From NCBI GenBank assembly GCA_027031495.1, contig JALVQA010000004.1:23218-56069 (forward strand): DNA of 32,852 nucleotides, given 5' to 3'. Each line of letters begins with the position of its first letter. The first letter of the stretch is position 1. Below the pieces are notes generated by a model, which was not told where the DNA came from, did no database searches, and was given only the letters and a program-made list of their open reading frames with translations. Shown one piece after another: positions 24,585 to 31,507 of this stretch. The stretch is from Candidatus Moraniibacteriota bacterium. GTDB taxonomy: Bacteria > Patescibacteriota > Minisyncoccia > Moranbacterales > GCA-2747515. Both the position numbers and the translations under genes were made by a program.

Positions 24585-26669
24585 CTATGTACCAGATCCC
24601 CTGTTTCTCTCCCTGACAGCGCGCTGAACATCAGCATCAGTTGCGTGTGTAATAATATTAGAGCCACTACCAGTTTGAACATTATTGTTATCTACTGTAT
24701 TTGCACTGACATTTGCATCAGCTGTTGTTGCGCTACCACCAGTATTAACATTAACATCTGTTCTGACATCATTGTTAATAGTAAAATCCATCCCCTCAAT
24801 ACCTCTTCTAATATTATCACTCACATCTCTCAATACTTCCGCATTACCACCTTTTAGGGCATCACGCACCATCTGCGCATCAAGCACAACACTATTGTCA
24901 ACATGCTCCTTAAGCATTTCGCGAGCATTACTATGAAGCGCATCAAATCTCTTCTGTTTACCAAGCTCTTCCGCACCAATTCTAAATTCATCTCGAATAA
25001 TTTCTCTCATCTTAACATCATCACCGCGTGCTTCTCTGTCAATTCTATACGCTGCCACAACATCTCTGCGACCATCGTTGCGCACATTTCTTTGAATCTC
25101 CTTTGCGAAATCTTCCCGCAAATTCTCCGGTACAAGAGCTCTCTCAATTACCTTACCTCTTTCATCCGTCCTACCTTCAATAAGGGACATCGCTGTATTC
25201 ATCCTTGCAACGCTATCAATCATGCCCTTCTGTGCAGCTAAGCGTGCAGCGGCAACACGACGTTCTTTTGATTCCCCTTTATCTTCCATTACCTTAACCA
25301 ACTGTGAACCGGTTAAGCCAAGATCTTTCAATTCCTTCTCCGCTGCTGCAAGAGATTTTGCAAAAGACTCTAATTGCACCTTACTTCTACCAATAATTGC
25401 CCTCTGTGCAGACATTTGCTCTGCGTAAGCATTTGCTTTTTGCTCAAAGCGATCTCGCCGCCGCTGTGCACTCACTTTAAACGAGCGAGCAAATCCTGTG
25501 GCACGTGCCGCGCCAGGCATTGCCTTTAATGTTCCAATAGATGCATACTTACCACCCGTTGCCAATGCTCTACCGGTTTTCCTTGCCATACCCTGACCAA
25601 AACGTGTCACCATTTGTGATGCCCCATCCGATGTTGCATTAGTCATAATAATGCCGGCCCATAAAATTACAATTGGAATCATGAGAAAAACAAGATTGGT
25701 CATATTACTCGCTTGCGCCTCATTTGTTGTCGCTGTTTCTGTCGGATGCATAACGCTATTCACACTCGTAGGATCAAACGCCACCTTATGTACATAATGC
25801 ATGTATGACATGGAAAAAAACAGCATAAACACAAGAATAGGACCGGTAAAGGCATACTTAAAGAGATTTTGCCACCATTGTTGCGCATATCCTTGCGTGG
25901 ACGGTAAAATCGCACCAACAAAGCCAATCGGTGAAAAGATCATCAGTATAGCAAGTGCAACGAGACGCACAACGAGTAAACCGGCAATGGTTATCATTGA
26001 TATGCCATAGAAAAATGCAAAGATAATTGCCATGAAAATATAAGATGTTTCTTGATTAGCAACTTCTCTCTTTGGAATAAAGACGTCAACGATGTTCATA
26101 GATTTCCCGAAAATTTCCAGAATCTCAAATCCGTTTTCCGTCTTTGGAAAAAGATTATTCACAAAGAAGTACATTAGAATATTTGATGCATCAATAATAA
26201 CTTTTGCAATTGGCAGACTAAAATTTACCAAAAGTGCCATAATGATCAGACGCGTAAGCACATTACGCAAATGATAACGCTCAATCTGAAAAATTGTCGC
26301 AAAAGCACTAAAAAGCAAAATCAATATGAATGAAAGATTCAACACATCACGCACAATCGTCCAGATCAGATCAATTACTTTATTGCCAAGAATTTCTTTA
26401 ACATTATTCGTATCCAGTACATAGGTAAAAAGTGTCGCACCAGCAACGCCAAGTAACCCAAACATTTGCGCAACATAGTAAAGAAACCAATTAATAGCAG
26501 AAGTAAACGCTTCTTTTATAGATGCTGCATGCGCCGTCGCAAAATTAAAACCACTATCACTGTAAAAAAAGTGACCCGCTACGACGAATGCAAAAAATAC
26601 TCCCACGCCCACTTGTAACCACTGTTGTATTTTCCTTTTTTCTACGCAAAAAAACTTCCGCACACGCAA
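24585..26669 (-). CDS. VirB6/TrbL-like polytopic secretion protein
   Basis: The 694 residues read from a TTG at 26669; a GTG six bases downstream is an alternative. The first 335 residues contain about seven hydrophobic helices, among them IQQWLQVGVGVFFAFVVAGHFFY, VLNLSFILILLFSAFATIFQI, LIIMALLVNFSLPIAKVII, FSPIGFVGAILP and FLMIPIVILWAGIIMT. The segment WWQNLFKYAFTGPILVFMLFF matches the VirB6/TrbL family pattern of a large inner-membrane channel subunit. The C-terminal half (about 350-694) is charged, helical and cytoplasmic, ending in an Asn/Asp/Val-rich tail. It is the first gene of the cluster and follows the promoter at 26695-26723. Confidence 0.8.
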   Translation of the reverse strand: MRVRKFFCVEKRKIQQWLQVGVGVFFAFVVAGHFFYSDSGFNFATAHAASIKEAFTSAINWFLYYVAQMFGLLGVAGATLFTYVLDTNNVKEILGNKVIDLIWTIVRDVLNLSFILILLFSAFATIFQIERYHLRNVLTRLIIMALLVNFSLPIAKVIIDASNILMYFFVNNLFPKTENGFEILEIFGKSMNIVDVFIPKREVANQETSYIFMAIIFAFFYGISMITIAGLLVVRLVALAILMIFSPIGFVGAILPSTQGYAQQWWQNLFKYAFTGPILVFMLFFSMSYMHYVHKVAFDPTSVNSVMHPTETATTNEAQASNMTNLVFLMIPIVILWAGIIMTNATSDGASQMVTRFGQGMARKTGRALATGGKYASIGTLKAMPGAARATGFARSFKVSAQRRRDRFEQKANAYAEQMSAQRAIIGRSKVQLESFAKSLAAAEKELKDLGLTGSQLVKVMEDKGESKERRVAAARLAAQKGMIDSVARMNTAMSLIEGRTDERGKVIERALVPENLREDFAKEIQRNVRNDGRRDVVAAYRIDREARGDDVKMREIIRDEFRIGAEELGKQKRFDALHSNAREMLKEHVDNSVVLDAQMVRDALKGGNAEVLRDVSDNIRRGIEGMDFTINNDVRTDVNVNTGGSATTADANVSANTVDNNNVQTGSGSNIITHATDADVQRAVRERNRGSGT

Positions 26670-26694
26670 AAATATTTATGTAACACTACTTTAT

Positions 26695-26723
26695 AGTATA
26701 CCACAGATAAAAACGTATTGCAC
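26695..26723 (-). promoter_or_regulatory. Promoter of the type IV secretion cluster
   Basis: The minus strand has TTGCAA at 26723-26718, a 17-base spacer and TATACT at 26700-26695, with TGG directly ahead of the -10. Predicted start of transcription is near 26688, about 20-25 bases before the first codon. All downstream genes to 13487 have gaps under 90 bp and no clear terminator, so one long transcript is plausible. Confidence 0.75.
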
Positions 26724-26746
26724 AACCGCTACTACTCGCCTGCAAC

Positions 26747-27133
26747 TTATAAAAATATGTCTTCCAAAAAACGCACATGCGCTTTCTTTTCTCGTGGATA
26801 AATAGTAATTGCCAAGGCATCAAAAACATATGTTACACCAGAGCATGCCTTCTCTTTTAAGTATATTTGCGCAGTACGATTAAGCGCCTGTATTTTACTG
26901 CGTGTTATCTGCGTTTCCGGCGGGTCAACAATATCACCACTGTGTACAAAGCGCGTTTTTACTTCTATAAAATGTATAATATTGCCCTTTTGCGCAATAA
27001 TATCTATCTCACCACGCTTAATGCCACGGGACGGCATATAATTACATGCAAGAATAGTAAATGCGCGCTCTTCCAAGTAGCGACGTGCTATCTTCTCACC
27101 ATAATCACCACGCTTTTTTGTTGTTACAGACAT
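26747..27133 (-). CDS. yraN: YraN/UPF0102-family nuclease-like protein
   Basis: Starting at MSVTTKKRGDYGEK (27133) the protein has 128 residues, matching the family length. It shows the restriction-endonuclease-like core: RGDYGEKIARRYLE at the start, GEIDIIAQKGNIIHFIEVKTR in the middle with Asp44, Glu57 and Lys59 as the PD-(D/E)xK residues. The ORF-track start eight residues earlier adds a hydrophobic extension not typical for the family. Function in bacteria is unresolved; a Holliday-junction or DNA-processing role has been proposed. It lies directly upstream of the secretion cluster but has its own leader. Confidence 0.9.
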   Translation of the reverse strand: MSVTTKKRGDYGEKIARRYLEERAFTILACNYMPSRGIKRGEIDIIAQKGNIIHFIEVKTRFVHSGDIVDPPETQITRSKIQALNRTAQIYLKEKACSGVTYVFDALAITIYPREKKAHVRFLEDIFL

Positions 27134-27164
27134 TTGTCTTACTAACAATATTAGCAAAGTATAA

Positions 27165-27480
27165 AAAAACAGCCTCTCGGCCCTTCTTACATCACTTATA
27201 TCCTCTCATCCTCCATACATAACCCGGTTACTAACACAACAATTAAGGTGTGTGTCACCGGGCGCAATAACGCCCTTGATAATATATTTGGCTCATGCGC
27301 CCGGCGGATACGGGCAACATGTTTCGATCACGCTTGATACTCGGGTGAAATAAATATCAAGGATCTCGTCACATGCAATGTGTCGCATCCTGTATCCTGT
27401 CGTTGCAGAATACCGACTGTGAGAAATTGTACTATCTTTTTTCTTTACAACTTCTCTATGCTCCCCGTCCGCGGGTTTGC
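27165..27480. other. Hairpin-dense noncoding block, candidate structured RNA
   Basis: No credible gene. Competing pairings include CCCGGT (27223-27228) with ACCGGG (27257-27262), GGGCG (27260-27264) with CGCCC (27271-27275), CCGGGCGC (27258-27265) with GCGCCCGG (27297-27304), CTTGATA (27333-27339) with TATCAAG (27355-27361), and CCTTGATA (27274-27281) with TATCAAGG (27355-27362). CACAT/ATGTG (27370-27382) is a further hairpin. A weak GC stem plus T7 on the minus strand ends near 27163. It does not match tmRNA, RNase P, SRP or 6S signatures that I know. Confidence 0.4.
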
Positions 27481-27559
27481 CCCCTCTTTATTCAAGGTAC
27501 TATTCACACTTTTCTCTTTGTTTTTGTTTTAGAGTTTGTGTTTTTTTGTTTTTGTTTTT

Positions 27560-27742
27560 TTATACGATCACTATCATTTTTATAATGAATTTTGATCGCT
27601 CTTTATACGGACAGTAGAGACGTTCCAACTGTGAATAGGGGGACTTCACAGTTGGAACGTCGCCACCGTCTCGGAGCAATTTGTCTTGTAAATGTACAAA
27701 CACCATAATTCTTCCCCTCCCCTCATCACATTCCATATTCAT
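27560..27742 (-). CDS. Possible 60-residue small protein
   Basis: ATG at 27742 has GAGGTGG five to six bases upstream and a consensus promoter about 25 bases earlier. The product MNMECDEGRGRIMVFVHLQDKLL... resembles nothing I know, is basic at the C-terminus and passes straight through the 17-bp palindrome. It may be a real small protein, or the palindrome may matter as RNA or DNA and the frame be incidental. Confidence 0.25.
   Translation of the reverse strand: MNMECDEGRGRIMVFVHLQDKLLRDGGDVPTVKSPYSQLERLYCPYKERSKFIIKMIVIV
27619..27661. repeat. Perfect 17-bp palindrome with 9-base loop
   Basis: GACGTTCCAACTGTGAA (27619-27635) and TTCACAGTTGGAACGTC (27645-27661), loop TAGGGGGAC. It has no T-run on either strand, so it is not an ordinary terminator. 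Confidence 0.95.
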
Positions 27743-27765
27743 TGCCACCACCTCAGTACACACTT

Positions 27766-27794
27766 AGTATACCAATCAAGATACACTCGGTCAA
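27766..27794 (-). promoter_or_regulatory. Consensus minus-strand promoter in the intergenic region
   Basis: TTGACC (27794-27789), 17-base spacer, TATACT (27771-27766) with TGG before the -10. It would transcribe through the palindrome and the hairpin-dense block toward yraN. Confidence 0.75.
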
Positions 27795-27904
27795 TATGTT
27801 TTTCATATTACCCCTTGTTTAAGGGATAAAAGAGATGTGTAGTAATGAAATGCAACATACTTTGTATTTTACATTTAAAAAAAGAGTCATTCTTTTTTTA
27901 ATAA

Positions 27905-27938
27905 AAACTGTGGATAACTCATTAGTTATCCACAGTTT
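27905..27938 (-). terminator. 15-bp hairpin built of two inverted DnaA boxes, likely terminator
   Basis: AAACTGTGGATAACT and AGTTATCCACAGTTT pair perfectly around CATT. Read on the minus strand it is followed by TTTTTATTAAAAAAA, so it can terminate the 453-residue gene. Each arm contains the DnaA consensus TTATCCACA. Confidence 0.65.
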
Positions 27939-27965
27939 CATTTATTTTGCCACAAGTTATCCACA
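27909..27965. other. Cluster of three perfect DnaA boxes (candidate origin)
   Basis: TTATCCACA occurs at 27926-27934 and 27957-27965 on the plus strand and as TGTGGATAA at 27909-27917. AT-rich sequence flanks them (27840-27907). The gap has no gene of its own. dnaA and dnaN are not in the window, so origin function is a hypothesis. Confidence 0.5.
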
Positions 27966-27987
27966 ATGGATACTTGCATGTGCTCAT

Positions 27988-29349
27988 TTACGGCTGCCAC
28001 CCCGGCTCTGCGCCAGGTGGCGGTACATGTGCACCACTTGTTTCTGCGCTGCCATTTTGCATGTCAGTTACATTGCCACTATCGCCATTGCCAGTCGCTG
28101 GCGCCACGGTCACCGATGGTGTTGTTTGTGTCATATCCACTGCTTCTTTGTTTTTGCGCACAATATCGTCATGTGCAAAAACAAGATTCATCATTGCATG
28201 CATTGTTGCACGACTTGTCCCGAAAAATACGTGACTGTAGTGTATAGCGTAGTCAATGGATTGCGTTGCGTCCTGCACAAAGTTGTGAAAACGAATTGGC
28301 ACACCACTCTCATGAACGGCGTCTTCAAATACATTGTCCTTTTGCAGGGGCGGTGAGAAGAGATAGATCGGTTTAAACCCTTTTATAAGTAGTGGCTCCG
28401 CCTCACGCAGATTACTTCGCGTGTTATCAGGATCCGACGAATACGTGTGTATCCCAATGCGCCTCTCGCCATTATCAAGAAACACGTGGATCTGGAGAGG
28501 TTGATCAAGTTCAGTAAGGACAGAAGCTGGCATATCTGGTAAAAACCTCTTTATAAACACGGCAAACGGCATTGGTTCACCATCTTCACCAAGAACATCA
28601 ATAGTAATCGGTATAGTATGCGTACGCACAACATCCTTAATTTTCTCAATAACATCTGCAATCGTCGCTTGTTTCGTAATTTTGATTGCTGTATCCGCTG
28701 GCAGATAACGATCATCATGATCGTAAGGCTGCGTAGCTACAACACTTGTTTCTTTTTCATAATCAGCGCCGTTCATATCACCAGCAATCAATGACGCACT
28801 ATCTTGCATGTTATCACCATCATGCGTAATAACATGCGTCTCTTGTCTCACAAAGCGATCCATTATATTATCAATTATGCCGACGCGCCATGCAAATACA
28901 ACTGCGCCACCGATCGCAAGGATGAGGATAATAATAACAATCCATATAATAATAATTTTTCGTGACTTTGGCGGGGAAGATGGTGTCACGCCTTGAGGTG
29001 ATCGTACTTGTTGCTGTTGCGTCGCTTGTCCATTCCTAATAGGAACCGTTGTTTGTGTTTGCTGTGTACTAATACCGCTTTTTTGTGCATCGACATTATC
29101 CTGCAAAAATGGGCTCTGCTGTGTGCTACTCTGCCGAGATGAACCTTGCTGTTGCGCTTGCTGCGACACATCTTTTTCATGCAGAGTAACGCCTTGTTGC
29201 GCGCCACTTTGTTGTGGTTGTTGGACAATACCCTCCTTCATATCACTCTTCATTGTATGTACAATGAGTGGCTGTGTTGGTGGCACACCACTTTCTTGCG
29301 TGTTATTGCTATCCGTAATGATTGTATTTTGTGTTTTTTTGCCAAACAT
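27988..29349 (-). CDS. Single-pass membrane protein with disordered Gln-rich cytoplasmic arm
   Basis: The 453-residue protein has residues 1-130 rich in Gln, Ser, Thr and Pro (VQQPQQSGAQQG, SSRQSSTQQSP), predicted disordered. A strong membrane helix (131-154, IIIIWIVIIILILAIGGAVVFAW) follows. The exterior domain (about 170-420) includes ADVIEKIKDVVRTHTIPITIDVLGEDGEPMPFAVFIKRF and RIGIHTYSSDPDN, followed by a Pro/Gly-rich end. I recognise no family. The architecture resembles anti-sigma-like or surface-sensing CPR proteins, but no signature is present. It has its own extended -10 and ends at the DnaA-box hairpin. Confidence 0.75.
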   Translation of the reverse strand: MFGKKTQNTIITDSNNTQESGVPPTQPLIVHTMKSDMKEGIVQQPQQSGAQQGVTLHEKDVSQQAQQQGSSRQSSTQQSPFLQDNVDAQKSGISTQQTQTTVPIRNGQATQQQQVRSPQGVTPSSPPKSRKIIIIWIVIIILILAIGGAVVFAWRVGIIDNIMDRFVRQETHVITHDGDNMQDSASLIAGDMNGADYEKETSVVATQPYDHDDRYLPADTAIKITKQATIADVIEKIKDVVRTHTIPITIDVLGEDGEPMPFAVFIKRFLPDMPASVLTELDQPLQIHVFLDNGERRIGIHTYSSDPDNTRSNLREAEPLLIKGFKPIYLFSPPLQKDNVFEDAVHESGVPIRFHNFVQDATQSIDYAIHYSHVFFGTSRATMHAMMNLVFAHDDIVRKNKEAVDMTQTTPSVTVAPATGNGDSGNVTDMQNGSAETSGAHVPPPGAEPGWQP

Positions 29350-29375
29350 TGTTTTTTCTCTTCACATTTTGTTTT

Positions 29376-29384
29376 ATTGTACCA
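29376..29384 (-). promoter_or_regulatory. Extended -10 of 453-residue gene
   Basis: TGGTACAAT on the minus strand, about 27 bases before the ATG. No clear -35. It lies right after the rluD-like gene's stop. Confidence 0.55.
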
Positions 29385-29397
29385 CAAAATAACGTCG

Positions 29398-30372
29398 TCA
29401 TCCACTTTCTTTCAACGTATTCCGACAAACATCTTTCCACAGTACCATCATATCACCAGGAATACTCGCACAAAATACCCACAAGTGTCCTCCATACCAA
29501 AATGATAATTGCGCACTGTGGAGGGCATGGCGATCTATTTTGTGCATCAATAATCTATCTTTTCTCTTATAGAGAGTATCACCAACTAATGGACACTTTT
29601 TTGCATGCATATGTACACGAATTTGATGTGTTCGCCCTGTTTGTGGTTGCAGGCATACAACACTCATCTTACCATTACTGCAAAGCACCGCATAATGCGT
29701 TAGTGCCTGACGAATAACGCCTTTATGCTTATCTCGCTCCGTACGGAGCGCAACCCATCGATCACCGCGTACGCTGCGCGCAAGCGGAAATGTGATTGTT
29801 CCACGTTGTTTGTTTAGTGTGCCATAAACAATAGCATAATATGTTTTTTTAATATGCCTTTCTTGAAACATTCTTTTTAGACAAACAAACGCCTCTTGCG
29901 TCCGTGCAACAACCATAACACCAGATGTTTCTCGATCCAAACGATGCACTATCCCCGGACGCATTACATCTTCACCAACAGTAGCAATCTCTGGATAATG
30001 TGCAAGTAAACCATGTACAAGTGTTTGCGTCGTGTCACCGGGATGTACAGGATGCACCAAAAGGCCGGCCGGCTTATTGATAACAATAAACGATGTATGA
30101 ACAAAGAGCGTGTCAAAAACAACAGCTTTATCAGGTACAAGAGATTTTGCGGTACGAAAAACCTCTTGAGAAACGACAATTCGATCACCTACACACACTC
30201 TGTAGTGTGATTTTACGCACATACCGTTTACTGTGACAAGACACTTCTTTATTGCGCGACTGATTGCATTACGCGACAATGCCACACTACCATCCGCCAA
30301 TACATGCGTAGCGATAAAACGATCAAGACGTTCCCTCTCGTTTGCGTTGCTAACAATAATTTCTTTCACCAT
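29398..30372 (-). CDS. rluD-like: RluD-family 23S rRNA pseudouridine synthase
   Basis: The 324 residues begin with an S4 RNA-binding domain (about 1-70, RLDRFIATHV...SRNAISRAIKKCLVTVNG). The synthase domain follows: FIVINKPAGLLVHPVHPGDTTQTLVHGLL (95-123) and the catalytic RPGIVHRLDRETSGVMVVA with Asp146. QTGRTHQIRVHMHAKKCPLVGDTLY completes the family motifs. It converts specific uridines to pseudouridine in 23S rRNA. Length and both domains are complete. It lies 52 bp downstream of nrdB on the same strand. Confidence 0.94.
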   Translation of the reverse strand: MVKEIIVSNANERERLDRFIATHVLADGSVALSRNAISRAIKKCLVTVNGMCVKSHYRVCVGDRIVVSQEVFRTAKSLVPDKAVVFDTLFVHTSFIVINKPAGLLVHPVHPGDTTQTLVHGLLAHYPEIATVGEDVMRPGIVHRLDRETSGVMVVARTQEAFVCLKRMFQERHIKKTYYAIVYGTLNKQRGTITFPLARSVRGDRWVALRTERDKHKGVIRQALTHYAVLCSNGKMSVVCLQPQTGRTHQIRVHMHAKKCPLVGDTLYKRKDRLLMHKIDRHALHSAQLSFWYGGHLWVFCASIPGDMMVLWKDVCRNTLKESG

Positions 30373-30424
30373 AGTACAACACTAGCATAGAGCACCATGT
30401 TGTGAAAGTTTTTTCTGCGTTTCA

Positions 30425-31468
30425 TTAAAAATCCCAACTTCCATTCATACTTGAAGACTGCGTATAATTCACAACCGTCGTCTCAAAGAAGTTGCCCTTA
30501 TCACTATTTGGATCCTGAAGACGCTCAAGGTGCTTATATGGATTTTCAATCGCCTCGGGATAAAGCGGTGCAATATTAAGCATTTCAAGACGCTGATTTG
30601 CAAGCCACTGCGTATAGGCACGTGTCGTATCACCATTAATGCCCGGTATACGATCACCAAGAATGTGCGTACTCCACTCGATTTCTTGCTTCACGGCTGT
30701 TCTCATCATATCACGTATTACTTTCTCATCATAGATTTCTGGGAACTCACGTTCAATTTCGCGAATAATGTTTGCAAAAATTGTTACATGCGTCAACTCA
30801 TCACGACGAATATAAGCAATCATGCGCCCTGTTGCCATCATCTTTCCATGGTCAACAAGGGTGTCAAAAAATGCAAAACCATTGTAGAAATAGAGCGATT
30901 CCAACAAAAAGTTTGCAATGATGCCACGGAAGAAATTTTTATCCGTTGGATCATCAATAAAATCTTGGTAAATTTGACCGATATACTTATTACGATTAAG
31001 GAGGGTCTTGTCTGTTCGCCAGAAATAGTAGATCTCCTCGCGCTCTTTTGCGTCAACGACTGCCTCAATGATTGTCGCATATGACTGCGAGTGAATAGCT
31101 TCCTGATATGCCTGAATAGAAAGAATGAGGTTGACCTCAGGACTTGTAATATAGTCGTTAAAGTGTGGCAAATTCACTGTCTGAATTGAATCAAGGAATG
31201 TAAGGAAGGATAGGATTCCTTTATATGCCTTTTGTTCCTCTGGCGTTAAATCTGATTGAAACATGCGCGCATCATCTTTGAGGCCAGAAACTTTCTCCGG
31301 TACCCAAAAGTTACCAATCATTACCTGGTAGAGCGATTTTGCCCACTGATACTTTACGTCATTGAGATTAAATAATCCTGTTGTATTTCCTTTGATAATT
31401 GTTCTCGCACTAACCTGATCATTACCTTTTGGATTAAAAATCAAGTTCTGCTTCATTTCTTCTGTCAT
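30425..31468 (-). CDS. nrdB: Class I ribonucleotide reductase beta subunit (NrdB)
   Basis: The 347-residue all-helical ferritin-like protein has the di-metal ligands visible in order: Asp93 (FLDSIQ), Glu123 and His126 (QEAIHSQSY), Glu190 (LLESLYFY) and Glu224/His227 (RRDELTH). Tyr130 in EAIHSQSY is the position of the radical tyrosine, so the enzyme looks like a tyrosyl-radical type rather than a Phe/Leu variant. It pairs with NrdA to make deoxyribonucleotides. The C-terminus SSSMNGSWDF is probably the tail that docks in NrdA. It follows the nrdA stop by 39 bp and is co-transcribed. Confidence 0.96.
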   Translation of the reverse strand: MTEEMKQNLIFNPKGNDQVSARTIIKGNTTGLFNLNDVKYQWAKSLYQVMIGNFWVPEKVSGLKDDARMFQSDLTPEEQKAYKGILSFLTFLDSIQTVNLPHFNDYITSPEVNLILSIQAYQEAIHSQSYATIIEAVVDAKEREEIYYFWRTDKTLLNRNKYIGQIYQDFIDDPTDKNFFRGIIANFLLESLYFYNGFAFFDTLVDHGKMMATGRMIAYIRRDELTHVTIFANIIREIEREFPEIYDEKVIRDMMRTAVKQEIEWSTHILGDRIPGINGDTTRAYTQWLANQRLEMLNIAPLYPEAIENPYKHLERLQDPNSDKGNFFETTVVNYTQSSSMNGSWDF

Positions 31469-31507
31469 ATATTTCCAGTTATATTATGATATTTATCAAT
31501 TTAATCT

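Noticed and set aside
27220-27480. tmRNA, RNase P RNA, SRP RNA or 6S RNA
   Set aside because: None of the signature sequences (tmRNA acceptor/T-loop, GAGGAAAGUCC of RNase P, SRP tetraloop core) was found on either strand.
27835-28356. 173-residue plus-strand ORF
   Set aside because: It crosses the DnaA-box hairpin and lies antisense to the 453-residue gene; Cys/His-rich composition and no ribosome site indicate a shadow.
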